Made by a program: the position numbers and the translations under genes. From Nemertoderma westbladi (lineage: Eukaryota > Xenacoelomorpha > Nemertodermatida > Nemertodermatidae), in contig JAUCBJ010006851.1 in the NCBI GenBank assembly GCA_032718475.1, positions 1 to 64,000 of the forward strand: DNA of 64,000 nucleotides, read 5' to 3'. The notes under the pieces were generated by a model. That model worked only from the letters and a program-made list of their open reading frames with translations. It was not told the DNA's origin and made no database searches. Positions within the stretch are counted from its first letter, which is position 1. Every line of letters starts with the position of its first letter. Below are positions 24,737 to 34,562 of this stretch, piece by piece.

Positions 24737-25340
24737 TTACGCTACCCGTACAGACTACTCAAACAAAATACAAACCAAACGCTGGCAGACTACCATCAAG
24801 CCTAAATAAACTACAGTATGTGCAGATTCCGAAATGGTTAGTTAGTATGCGTTCTAACACGGTAGTACGACTTATTCTTTAAGAGGGGATTGACCTTACA
24901 ACTCAAGATGCCCCAACTTACTAACTGGCACTTTATCAGACAAACTCTACACACGCAGCAATCTCTTCAGACCTAATAATAGCTAGACAACAATCCAGCC
25001 TACAAAATATCTGAGTAATAACTATTACGGTACCTGAACAGACCACACAAACAAACACAGGCTAAAACGCTGGCAGACTACTATCAAGCCTAAATAAACT
25101 ACAGTATATGCAGATTCCGAAATGGTTAGTTAGTATGCGTTCTAATACAGTAGTACGACTTATTTTTTAAGAGGGGATTGACCTTACAACTCAAGATGCC
25201 CCAACTTACTAACTGGCACTTTATCGGACAGACTCTACACACGCCGCAATCTCTCAAGACCCAACAACAGCCCGACAACAGTCCAGCCTACAATTATCTG
25301 AACAATCTGCGCAGACTTACACGTCTTCTGCTCAATATTA
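24737..25340. repeat. 288-bp tandem duplication in element A leader
   Basis: The block starting near 24737 (tattacgctacccgtacaga) recurs near 25025 (tattacggtacctgaacaga). The best conserved core, 24792-24966 against 25082-25254, is over 90 percent identical by eye. Confidence 0.85.
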
Positions 25341-25489
25341 ACTTACATGTAAATAAAACCGACAGAAATAAGTAAAATCTCAATAAAAAACCAGGGCGGC
25401 CTTTCCCTGATTAAGTACTAAGACCTACCGGTATACAATAATCAAAATCGAATAATACTAATGTACTTATACTGGAAGTACCGGTTAGG

Positions 25490-25615
25490 ACAGTTGGGCC
25501 TACAGACCTACAGCAGTACCGATTCAGGCAGTTAGGCCTACGGACCTACAGCAGTACCGGTTCAAGCAGTTGGGCCTACAGACCTACAGCAGTACCGGTT
25601 CAGGTTTACCGGTCG
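25490..25615. repeat. 42-bp tandem repeat, three copies
   Basis: The unit contains CAGTTGGGCCTACAGACCTA followed by CAGCAGTACCGGTTCAG. It occurs three times at the start of the element A leader, close to the 5' LTR. Confidence 0.85.
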
Positions 25616-25666
25616 ACCGGTACTTTCAACTTTATTGCTTACTGCAATAAAGAAAATAACTGTTAT

Positions 25667-26853
25667 TGTACGCGCTTTTGAAGACCTTTAGCAGTTTAAC
25701 CTGCCAAAATTTATATGTCTTTTGGTTTATAAATAGACTTTAGCATATGACAAGTATTTAATACCAATAAACACATATTAGCCGAAGCCAGCCTAGTGCG
25801 CGTCCATTCACCCGCTGGATATACCCGGGAGACTGGATTCGGATGGGCTTAGATTTTTATTGCAGTGTAAGCTTACGGTATTATTCGATTGATCGTTAAT
25901 AAATAATCTCAGACGAATATTATTCACTTTCGGGAAATATTAACAGTTCCTTTAGGACGTGGCGCTCTATCTAGGTAAACAGAGATATGACTTATACTAA
26001 ACACAACGGTAAGACGGTAAGGCTTATGATTCACGTATGAGGCGCATTCTTTAGGAAATGCTTAGTTATCAGCCACAATCATGCACACTACCGGTACCGC
26101 ACAATACTGCACACCAATCTGCCGACCGTCAATGAATTTTATCATACATAAAGAGAACAGCAATTGCCTCATGTAGTGCCTATCTAATAGCATTAAATTC
26201 ACTACAAACCACGATAATATAAGTCGCAATCGCTATATGTAACCTGTCTCTCTAACCTGTAGTGTATCAAGAAAATTGGGAAATTTGGGTTATTTATCGA
26301 TGTTCTCCAAGTAATAATATTCAACCAACTGATACAAATATTGACAGCAGTAAATAGCAGTATAATAATGTATGTTGCACTGAACTGTATGCTGTAAGAC
26401 TGAACTGATTGGGTTGATAACAGTTATACGTTCTATAATCTAAGCCTACTAATGTTTCTTCTAAAGTCTGAAATCAATTGACTCCAGAGCCGGTGTTCTT
26501 GGCCTAGATAGAAACAACACAACTCAAAACTAAAAAACAGTAAGACAGAACACTCCTAGCACGATCTGTAGAATATCTCCACGTCGACAGTAAAAATCGC
26601 CCTGATTGGCTGTTAAGCTGAACAAAGAACCATGTGTCCAACGGCCGTTTCCATGCCAGCAACCAGCTGTTAGATGTCGTAATCTGAATCATCAAGGCTA
26701 CACTGTGCTAGAGGATTTGACGCATTGCGGGTTTTGTGCCTTGCCATGTCCGCCAAAGCACACATATAGAAGAATGACTTTTATGTCCGTTAAAACACCT
26801 ACAACGGTACTTGGCGGGCAAGGGGACTGATTATATCCGCAAAAGCTTTTACA
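25667..26853 (-). repeat. 5' LTR of element A
   Basis: 1,187 bp, paired with 10945-12131. Bordered on the outside by the target duplication TCTCT at 26854-26858. It should carry promoter and polyadenylation signals, but I could not assign them firmly. Confidence 0.95.
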
Positions 26854-26858
26854 TCTCT

Positions 26859-27587
26859 TTTAATTTTCGAGTTATCGCTGTCTGTCCGTCTGTCTCGTTT
26901 TGGTCTGTCTGTTAGAAGACTGACATTAGCAATAAATTTACCGACCACGAAAACCCCCACAGAGAAATTTTTATCTATATTGTGCGAATTATTCTATTTT
27001 GACGGACAGACCGACCGACTGACAAACTGGCTCACAGACAGACATCAGATAGTCAGTTAGAAGACTAGATTTTCCAAAAAATTGAAAACTGACATCAGAA
27101 ATATCAGTATCATCAGTATTATTTTGGTCTGGTATCCTTCCGCATAGGCAGACTTACTTTATCATATATTCTTTCATATTCACGCATAAATAATTGGAGG
27201 GAAGGTTTAAAATTTAAAGGCCATTATCGGAATTACATTTTTTCACACAAAAAACACTATCCTCCGCAATTTCATAACCTTTTTTTGTGATTTTTGATTT
27301 TTATGAAAGGAAATTTAATAAGCTTTAATAATTCTTCGGCCACTTTTTTTGATTTCAGAATATTTCCGCATTTTTTTAAAAAGAAAAACCATAAAAAACC
27401 GTAAATTTTTTTCAATTTTTAAAAAATTTGAATTTTTTTTTACAAAATTACCAATTATCAGATATAGAAAATAAAAATAAAAAAAGTGTCCGAAGAATAT
27501 GATGAAATTTAACATGCTGGTTCTCAAAAATGTGGTATCGTGGTAATGTGGAATCTAAAAATGTGGTAATGGTGAAAAATATCGAGA
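26859..27587. other. Non-coding, GTCTGTC-rich inverted stretch then AT-rich
   Basis: At 26878-26912 a (GTCTGTC)-like run faces its complement (GACGGACAGACC and CACAGACAGACA) at 27000-27045, so the stretch can fold back. The remainder has long A and T runs. The uninterrupted pre-insertion site of element A joins about 10800-10944 to 26859. Confidence 0.5.
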
Positions 27588-28105
27588 CTTGAAAAATATC
27601 GAGACTTGAATAATATCGAGAGTAAAAATAACGAGAGTAAAAATATCGAGAGTAAAAATAACGAGTGTTGAAAATTAACGTGATTAAAAAATATCGAGAG
27701 TAAAAATAACACGAGATGAAAAATATCGAAAATAACGAGTGTTGAAAAATATCGAGTGTTGAAAAATATCGAGTGTAAAAATATCGAATGTTGAAAAATA
27801 TCGAGAGTAAAAATATCGAGTGTTGAAAAATATCGAGAGTAAAAATATCGAGTGTTGAAAAATATCGAGAGTAAAAATATCGAGTGTTGAAAAATATCGA
27901 GTGTTGAAAAATATCGAGAGTAAAAATATCGAGTGTTGAAAAATATCGAGTGTTGAAAAATATCGAGAGTAAAAATATCGAGAGTAAAAATATCGAGTGT
28001 TGAAAAATATCGAGAGTAAAAATATCGAGAGTAAAAATATCGAGTGTTGAAAAATATCGAGTGTTGAAAAATATCGAGTGTTGAAAAATATCGAGAGTAA
28101 AAATA
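27588..28105. repeat. Satellite arm 1: 15/17-bp two-monomer array
   Basis: An array of a 15-bp monomer (TATCGAGAGTAAAAA) and a 17-bp monomer (TATCGAGTGTTGAAAAA) in irregular alternation, about 30 units, degenerate toward its left end. It is the reverse complement of the array at 28431-29420. Phenylalanine-rich open frames through it exist only because neither monomer contains a stop in the relevant frames. Confidence 0.95.
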
Positions 28106-28430
28106 TTGCATTTTACTTGAGCATTTTATTTAGAATTATGGAACAATATTGCAGTGCATGGGTTACAACAGTGCAAGTGAATGGCATTATGTAATACACC
28201 TTGGGTACCCATTTACCAGATTTATTATACTAGCTAGGTTTTGCTATTTTTTTAATAAATATTATAAAAGAAGTGCTAGCTATAAATTTTGATAAATATT
28301 ATAAATTATTGTTAAATATTATATTTGAACACGTACCTTATAAGCTACCAAATGTTGATAAATATTATTGTTCTAGAACATTTTTAGTAAAAAAATTATC
28401 ATACAACCCTTATTTAAAAAAATTGTTACT
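28106..28430. other. Spacer of the inverted satellite
   Basis: 325 bp of unique-looking AT-rich sequence with several AATATTATAAA-like motifs, between two inverted satellite arms. No gene seen. Confidence 0.6.
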
Positions 28431-29420
28431 ATCAATATTTTTACTCTCGATATTTTTCAACACTCGATATTTTTACTCTCGATATTTTTCAACACTCGAT
28501 ATTTTTCAACACTCGATATTTTTCAACACTCGATATTTTTCAACTCTCGATATTTTTACTCTCGATATTTTTCAACACTCGATATTTTTACTCTCGATAT
28601 TTTTCAACACTCGATATTTTTACTCTCGATATTTTTCAACACTCGATATTTTTCAACACTCGATATTTTTCAACACTCGATATTTTTCAACTCTCGATAT
28701 TTTTACTCTCGATATTTTTCAACACTCGATATTTTTACTCTCGATATTTTTCAACACTCGATATTTTTACTCTCGATATTTTTCAACACTCGATATTTTT
28801 ACTCTCGATATTTTTCAACACTCGATATTTTTACTCTCGATATTTTTACTCTCGATATTTTTCAACACTCGGTATTTTTCAACACTCGATATTTTTCAAC
28901 ACTCGATATTTTTCAACACTCGATATTTTTCAACACTCGATATTTTTCAACTCTCGATATTTTTACTCTCGATATTTTTCAACACTCGATATTTTTACTC
29001 TCGATATTTTTCAACACTCGATATTTTTACTCTCGATATTTTTCAACACTCGATATTTTTACTCTCGATATTTTTCAACACTCGATATTTTTACTCTCGA
29101 TATTTTTACTCTCGATATTTTTCAACACTCGATATTTTTACTCTCGATATTTTTCAACACTCGATATTTTTACTCTCGATATTTTTCAACACTCGATATT
29201 TTTACTCTCGATATTTTTCAACACTCGATATTTTTACTCTCGATATTTTTACTCTCGATATTTTTCAACACTCGGTATTTTTACTCTCGATATTTTTACC
29301 CTCGATATTTTTACTCTCGATATTTTTTGAACTCTCGATATTATCGTTATTTTTCAACACTCGATGTTTTTACTCGCGTTATTTTTACTCTCGATATTTT
29401 TCATGTCTCGATATTTTTCA
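28431..29420. repeat. Satellite arm 2: inverted copy of the 15/17-bp array
   Basis: About 60 units reading ACTCTCGATATTTTT (15 bp) and CAACACTCGATATTTTT (17 bp). Ordered runs such as short-long-short-long-long-long recur, so a higher-order structure exists. Its outer end degrades with the same variants (GTTATTTTT, CATGTCTCG) and the same 'aaaaatgtgg' border as the outer end of arm 1. Confidence 0.95.
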
Positions 29421-29938
29421 ATATAACCAAAAATGTGGTCGTTTTGGCGTAATCTTACGTTAATCTTACGGTAATCTTGCGTACCTAATCTTACGCCAGC
29501 CGCTATGGGGCGCTAAAAAAATTTTTTTTTCACATTTTTATTTACTATAGTTCATTCTCTATTCGATGGTATATAGCTTTCTGCGCATTTTTCAACCATA
29601 TTGGAGATATAAACAAATTAAAAAAAACACCAGGGGGGTCCCCCCCCCCCCACTTAACTTTAGGAATCCTGTCAATACAATGCAGAAATTAGCTGTACCG
29701 GTATACCTACTGCAGTAACCTAGTATTAAGGTTTGTTGATCATACCAGGATACCGGTAGGCAAAACTGAAAGAAGTTTGGAATAGACAGTGTGTTCTCAT
29801 TTTTGATGTAGTGTACTAGGACTTCAAGTCAGTCAGTCAGCCAGTCTCTTGTCGATTTAGTTGGTGTAGACACCATCAAAACTGGATTATTTTAAATATC
29901 ACAATAATATAAATAATATTATAAATAATAATCAACAG
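29421..29938. other. Intron-like sequence before the EGF exon
   Basis: Contains four close copies of 'taatcttacg' (29449-29490), a C-run at 29638-29651 and a short CAGT run near 29829. It ends in an acceptor context, AATAATAATCAACAG, at 29938. Confidence 0.5.
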
Positions 29939-30079
29939 ATGTAGATGAGTGCGCTACTGATACTCACGGATGCATTGAAAGTGACACAACAACTGGAAGT
30001 TGTACAAACAATGAGGGAAGCTATCAATGTGAATGTAAAGCTGGCTTCATACCAACCGCCAATCCACAGATTTGCCAAG
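29939..30079 (+). CDS. Calcium-binding EGF domain exon (phase 1-1)
   Basis: A 141-bp exon lies between acceptor CAG (29936-29938) and donor GTAATA (30080). It starts and ends in phase 1, as typical for shuffled EGF exons. With the incoming G it codes DVDEC, then cysteines in the six-cysteine EGF pattern (DEC, HGC, GSC, YQC, CEC, QIC). Calcium-binding residues D-x-D-E-C are present. The block [12 protein letters not shown] matches the Asn/Asp hydroxylation motif C-x-[DN]-x4-[FY]-x-C-x-C. It is one whole domain, so the protein is extracellular or secreted. Its phase fits the signal-peptide exon at 9071-9239, 20.7 kb upstream. No other exon of the gene was recognised to the right; the rest of the window is mostly minus-strand transposons. 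Confidence 0.85.
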
Positions 30080-30372
30080 GTAATAAATAAATTTGTTTAT
30101 TATTATTAATACATTATTACACATTAGTTAGATGTGGGGCGAGCCACGAAGTGAGTGAGCCTTAGCGTTGGGGTACACATTAGTTAGATGTGTGTATTGT
30201 AAAAGACTGAAGACTATTATTATTAATTGATATGATAAAGTTGGTATAAAAGTTTCTGGTAGAAATTATTCTTATATAATATATAAATTTATTATTCACT
30301 AACTGGTAGTAGGTAAGTAAGTAATAAAATTTAAAAAATTAAAAATATAAATAATTAATTATAAAATTAAAA

Positions 30373-30581
30373 AATATAACAATACTTTGTTAGGGGAGTT
30401 AGCTGAGAAAATCTTGGCGTTAGTAAATAATATAACAATACATTGTTAGGGGGTTAGCTATGAAAATCTTGGTGTTAGTAAATAATATAACAATACTTTG
30501 TTAGGGGAGTTAGCTGAGAAAGTCTTGGCATTAGTAAAAATGTAACAATACTTTGTTAGGGGAGTTAGCTGAGAAAATCTT
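30373..30581. repeat. 56-bp tandem repeat, about four copies
   Basis: The unit contains ATAACAATACTTTGTTAGGG followed by GAGTTAGCTGAGAAAATCTTGGCGTTAGTAAA. The copies differ by single bases. The stretch from the EGF exon donor to this array is AT-rich and without genes. Confidence 0.9.
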
Positions 30582-31059
30582 TGTGACGGGATCCTAAGAT
30601 CCCGACCGGGTTAGATTTGTACGCGTCACCGTTCTGCTGGGCAGTTGTACTGGGTTTGGCCGAAGGCCGTCGGGGAAAAACAATAGAGTTTCTGATTCTC
30701 AATGTTTATACTCCAAGCAATAATAGCACAATCGGTAAATCAGTGATATCACGGTAAATTGGTAACAGCCGAAAATACACAGTAATATATGATGTTAGTG
30801 GCGGTGACGGTCATAAATTATGACCGGTCTGCAACTGAGTAACTAATGAACTGACCAGTAAATCAGTAATGCAGAATAATATATGATTAAAACACATGGG
30901 TATTGATTTCACCTCTTACTGTACTTGGCCCTCTGTACCCAGTGGATGCTTTCCTATCTCTAATCACGTGCTTCCCTCCCCGCTATTGGCTAATATACTA
31001 ATTGTCACTTTGGCACTCCCTGTGAGTGTTTCCCCCCGCTGCTAGCCTCTACTAGCCTG
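30582..31059. other. Non-coding, possible LTR end of broken element D
   Basis: Starts TGTGACGGGATCCTAAGATC, which contains a 7-bp stem (CGGGATC/GATCCCG) and would give a CA end on the minus strand, as an LTR should. No partner copy of this sequence was found in the window, so the LTR reading is only a suggestion. Confidence 0.25.
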
Positions 31060-31129
31060 CTAGCCTTCAATACCTTGGTATTGTCTCATGATGTCGTATG
31101 CTGGCCTACCTGTGTAGACTTGTAAGTAT
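31060..31129 (-). pseudogene. Element D gag fragment, left of the MITE
   Basis: Minus-strand frame reading LQVYTGRPAYDIMRQYQGIE to a TAG at 31060-31062. It continues the gag-like frame that lies on the other side of the MITE (31849-32110) if one TTAA is counted once. The pattern of a leucine and tyrosine run followed by GRPAYDI is like the second half of DUF1759-type gag cores. Confidence 0.5.
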
Positions 31130-31133
31130 TTAA

Positions 31134-31844
31134 GGGGGGGGTACACCATTTTCGGACAACTCTTCGATTTATCACTCTCAGCGTTTCAAAATTGTTTGAT
31201 TTTGGCTAAAATTTGGCATATAGGTGCCTAAGATGCTATTCTACATGACAGGTCAGAAAATATTTTTTTTTCGCTATTTAATATTAGTTAATACTAGTTA
31301 ACAACAAAAAAAACTTGGTTGCGCTTAAAACCCTAAGGCTTTTACAGTTTTGAACCTAATCACATGAAAGTTTTTTTATATGATAGATCAAAGATGGGGC
31401 AACATAACTATCAGGCGAAATTTTGTTAAAATAATTCTGCACCGCTAGGTGGCGCTGCAAATTTATGCAAATTTTTAGGTTTTTTATAAATAGTATTAAA
31501 TTTTATTAACAAAAAATTTCGAAAAGTTGCCTGATACTTTTATGCAGGGTGACTATCTAGACACCCACAGGAAGTTTCAGACTAATTACTCAAAAATTGT
31601 AGAAGTAGTAGGGTTTTGAAGTTGACAATTTCATGAAAAAAATATTTGGAGATAATCGACCTTTCATTATACATAGTAATAGTAATTTCAATAGGATTCC
31701 GTAAAGGGAAATTTACATAACTTGAAAACTGAAAGAGCTATTAAATAGCGGTTTTCAGATTTGGAAACACCATTCAATGGTGCATTACAATAGACCATAA
31801 AAAAAATTTCGACATATTTTGGACCAAAATGGTGTACCCCCCCC
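31134..31844. mobile_element. 711-bp MITE with TTAA target duplication (Kolobok- or piggyBac-like)
   Basis: Terminal inverted repeats GGGGGGGGTACACCATTTT at the left and its complement at the right, both bordered by TTAA (31130-31133 and 31845-31848). There is no transposase frame, so it is non-autonomous. TTAA targets are used by piggyBac and Kolobok transposons. Ends starting with G favour Kolobok, as far as I recall the families. It interrupts the element D gag frame, which resumes correctly beyond it and so confirms the borders. Confidence 0.85.
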
Positions 31845-31848
31845 TTAA

Positions 31849-32110
31849 GGCACTCCGCCTGCATCAAGTTCTTCATTAAGATTTCATTGCTGTACAATAG
31901 CCGGAATTGCAGATATTCCTCCGGCTTACTACCATTGAATTTGAAGGGCTCCACCAGTGGCTGCTCGATCCTAGTCGCGTCGATGAGTGTTGCCATTCCC
32001 ATCGCTTGTACTTCTAGCGCGCTCGATGGTAGAGATACAGACTCCCTTGCTGTTGGGTGTGGTTCACACTTCGGGCCCATCGACTTTCCTTGCGTTGGAT
32101 ATATCATCGG
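31849..32110 (-). pseudogene. Element D gag fragment between the MITE and element B
   Basis: The frame holds PMIYPTQGKSMGPKCEPHPT and, further on, EPFKFNGSKPEEYLQFRLLY, which resembles the start of the DUF1759 gag core of the other Pao elements (VKFNGDEMKWLPFNEYY in A). It is cut at the left by the MITE and at the right by the 3' LTR of element B. The frame is consistent with the gag-like frame at 44115-44306 on the far side of element B. It is a remnant of an older BEL/Pao copy. Confidence 0.55.
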
Positions 32111-32712
32111 TATCACGTTGGCTAAAAGAATCCTTTGTGAAGATTCTATAGCCAGGAAGGAAATAAGGAGGGCCGGTTGCGGTACTCCAAGTATTTCTTC
32201 CCCTGGGCCACGTGTAAGCCTTGACTGGGCTGATAATTCTAGAGCTCCTTTTATAAGGATGTCCAAACCTCCCAAACAGACTCCAGGCTATCCCTGAACC
32301 TTAATATAAATACCCAAACATGCCAAACCCAATAGAGTTACCTGATTGCCAAAGTTACCTTGCTCGCTTGACCGCGAGTGAAGCCCCTCTCCACGGCGGA
32401 ATAGAGTGACGGAAATATAAGTTGTAACCCACGATATAATAGAGAATGGACGACGGTCCCGGTGACCTGGTGGATTGTTCTAGGCGCTGGTGAGTAATGT
32501 TGTCTGTTATTGTAGGATTGGGAACAAATCCCATAAGAACTTTATGAATTTTCCCAGTCAGTAGTTAGCAGTACTGCAGTATGCCTACATCGGTAGGCTA
32601 CTCTCTGTGTTGCAGGAGTAGTGCAGTCGTGTCCTGTCACTTCTGCTGTCTGCTATCTGATGGATACCGGAAGTGTCATTTGTCATTTTACAGGCCACCA
32701 GGTGACGTCATA
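32111..32712 (-). repeat. 3' LTR of element B
   Basis: Pairs with 43514-44114. Differences are mostly transitions, many at CpG. It lies directly after the polypurine tract (CCGCTCCC on the + strand at 32713). Confidence 0.85.
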
Positions 32713-32728
32713 CCGCTCCCTAAAAAAA
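32713..32728 (-). promoter_or_regulatory. Polypurine tract of element B
   Basis: The minus strand reads TTTTTTTAGGGAGCGG just before the LTR. It has the same core as in element A. Confidence 0.65.
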
Positions 32729-33048
32729 TATTTATAAATTATTTATAAACAAAAAGGAAACTGGTGGTACAATCAAATAGCATGTAATCCCTTCACCAAT
32801 ATGACACACGTAAATAATTATATTGGTAACACAATACGTTATTAATAATTGTTGTAAACTACTATATTTGTGACTATCACATACTAAACTATTAATTATT
32901 TACGTAGTTGTAGTTAAGTATATATGGTGTATACATTTTGAGTTGGAACTCAAATTAATTAACTATCAGTAAGGGAAAATAAACTAACATAGGCATTTAA
33001 TTTACTTATTGCACCGTTATTACAACAACAACAAAAATTTCTAAAAAC

Positions 33049-33330
33049 TTACGATTGAGTATGATTAACTCGAAATGAAATACTTAGTACTTGCTGGCTC
33101 CCATTTAGGCAAGGTTTCTCTAGGTAATGTTTGCTGAATATGCTGATCCAGTAAACACTATAGCCTGCGTTCTCGGGGGAGTTCGGAGGCGGCTTCAGTT
33201 CGCGCTCCTCCGCTCCAACTCCCTCTGTTTGCGTGGTGGCCGGCGTCCCTGGAGGGCGCTGGGCTTTGGGGATGGTGCGGGTCTGCGGGGGAATGACCTC
33301 GCAGACCATTATTAATTCACGGTGCACCAT
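33049..33330 (-). CDS. Small proline-rich ORF downstream of element B pol
   Basis: 93 codons from a true ATG: MVHRELIMVCEVIPPQTRTI, then a proline, glutamate and threonine-rich middle (QRPPGTPATTQTEG, ELKPPPNSPENAG) and an ordinary C-terminus. Its coding part is clearly GC-richer than the surrounding 3' region. It occupies the position that the zinc-knuckle ORF has in elements A and C, but it has no knuckles and I see no similarity to them. It could be a remnant, a captured exon or chance. Confidence 0.3.
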   Translation of the reverse strand: MVHRELIMVCEVIPPQTRTIPKAQRPPGTPATTQTEGVGAEERELKPPPNSPENAGYSVYWISIFSKHYLEKPCLNGSQQVLSISFRVNHTQS

Positions 33331-34562
33331 TTTTAATTGTTGTTAAATTTTATTGTCTTAATTGTTTTGTTCTGATTGGTGGTGGGATGCTGGTGCAGTT
33401 TTATATTTAATTTTGGTTTTATGGATATTATATATTTATGATGTAAACACTATTGCACTATATGTATAACTTAATATATATTCTTAGAATAATAACATGA
33501 TTAATATAATGGACTTTCTGAATAAAACTATATTACCGCAAGTAAAGTTATCATATCAAAGAAATTATCAACAAACCAAGTATTAACAATATAAACATTT
33601 CAACGCCAAATTAATCAAACTTCTGAAATTCAAATAGACACCGTTTTCGGGGACTGACTCCTGAAGGTCATTCACCCAGTGTTTTTCCCGTCTGCAGGCA
33701 ATTACCAAGGAAAGGTTGAGATAATTATTTGGTTCACCGGTAAGATAGATAACGAGTCGCCCATCACGTCACGCAGATCCGATCCGTCTAGGATATATAG
33801 GTCTAGCATCGGTCCAACGAAACATCTTTGTCCCAGGACGTCTGTGGTTCCGTAGTCTAGGTAAATAGCCGTTGCTGTGGGGAGTCAAATGGAGTATTCC
33901 AACGTTGGCGATAAGGCAATTAGTCCCTCACCCACCGTTCGATTCCCCCCAATAATAATAAACACATAGAGATAGCCTGGATTTTTCCTATATTATTATT
34001 ATGTTATATAGTATCACACTGTTTCATAATCAAAATCAATCCAATCAGGCGATTACCTCTTAAAATGTAAAAGTAATCAAATTGGTGATAACATAAATTC
34101 ACCAAACTGAAACCAAGAGGAAGAATAACTTCAGAGATTAATTATTTTTTAATTAACCAAACAGTTTTAGTTATAATAAATGTTATTTTTATTTTTTAAA
34201 CACTCCGACCCTCCTTCGGTCTAAAATGTATTTTATTAAGTCATTAAATTTTTCTAGAATTACTTTTGAAAGTTGGTCATTAATTAAAAATTTTATTGTT
34301 AACTATAAATTCAACAAATCTCAATAAATTTAAATAAATTTAAATTTATTACCGGAATTATGTTTATATGTCTCTATGTATGTCATATTTTGTTCTAATT
34401 CATGCGCTAGTTTCTTAGATCAGATAAATATGAACATCATACGATCTATTCATACTAAACATACAACGCATTATAATACACACATTCTTTGCTATATTAA
34501 ATCGGTTATCTGTATACAGTTTCAGTTAATAAGTAGAATCATTAAAGTTATTAACATGGCGT
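33331..34562. other. 3' non-coding region of element B
   Basis: Mostly AT-rich. The stretch 33640-33960 is more complex, with a weak pol III B-box-like GTTCGATTCC at 33942-33951. No gene recognised. Confidence 0.4.

Larger units (their letters stand above)
23427..25666. other. 5' leader of element A
   Basis: 2.2 kb between the 5' LTR and the first ATG, without coding potential. It is built largely of tandem duplications, listed separately, and is rich in the palindrome TACCGGTA. I did not find a convincing primer binding site next to the LTR; the leader begins ATAACAGTTATTTTC. Confidence 0.7.
10945..26853 (-). mobile_element. Element A: full-length BEL/Pao LTR retrotransposon, 15.9 kb
   Basis: Two 1,187-bp direct repeats (10945-12131 and 25667-26853) differ at about nine places by eye. 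They begin TG and end CA and are bordered outside by the same 5 bp, TCTCT (10940-10944 and 26854-26858). This is a complete LTR element with its target-site duplication. In minus-strand order it holds a 5' LTR, a 2.2-kb leader, a coil-rich gag ORF, a gag-protease-RT-RNase H-integrase ORF, 1.6 kb without a gene, a 3' zinc-knuckle ORF, a polypurine tract and the 3' LTR. The order PR-RT-RH-INT with DUF1759, A17-like protease and DUF5641-like domains is that of BEL/Pao. LTR identity near 99 percent implies recent insertion, yet pol has a stop and a frameshift and the 3' ORF has stops, so this copy is non-autonomous. Confidence 0.95.

Noticed and set aside
27524-29463. Phenylalanine-rich, membrane-like open frames (195 and 396 codons)
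   Set aside because: They are translations of the 15/17-bp satellite and appear on opposite strands in the two arms only because the arms are inverted.
33835-33951. Possible tRNA-derived SINE (TAGTCTAGGTAAATAGCC and GTTCGATTCC)
   Set aside because: Both box matches are weak and no tail, target duplication or second copy was found.
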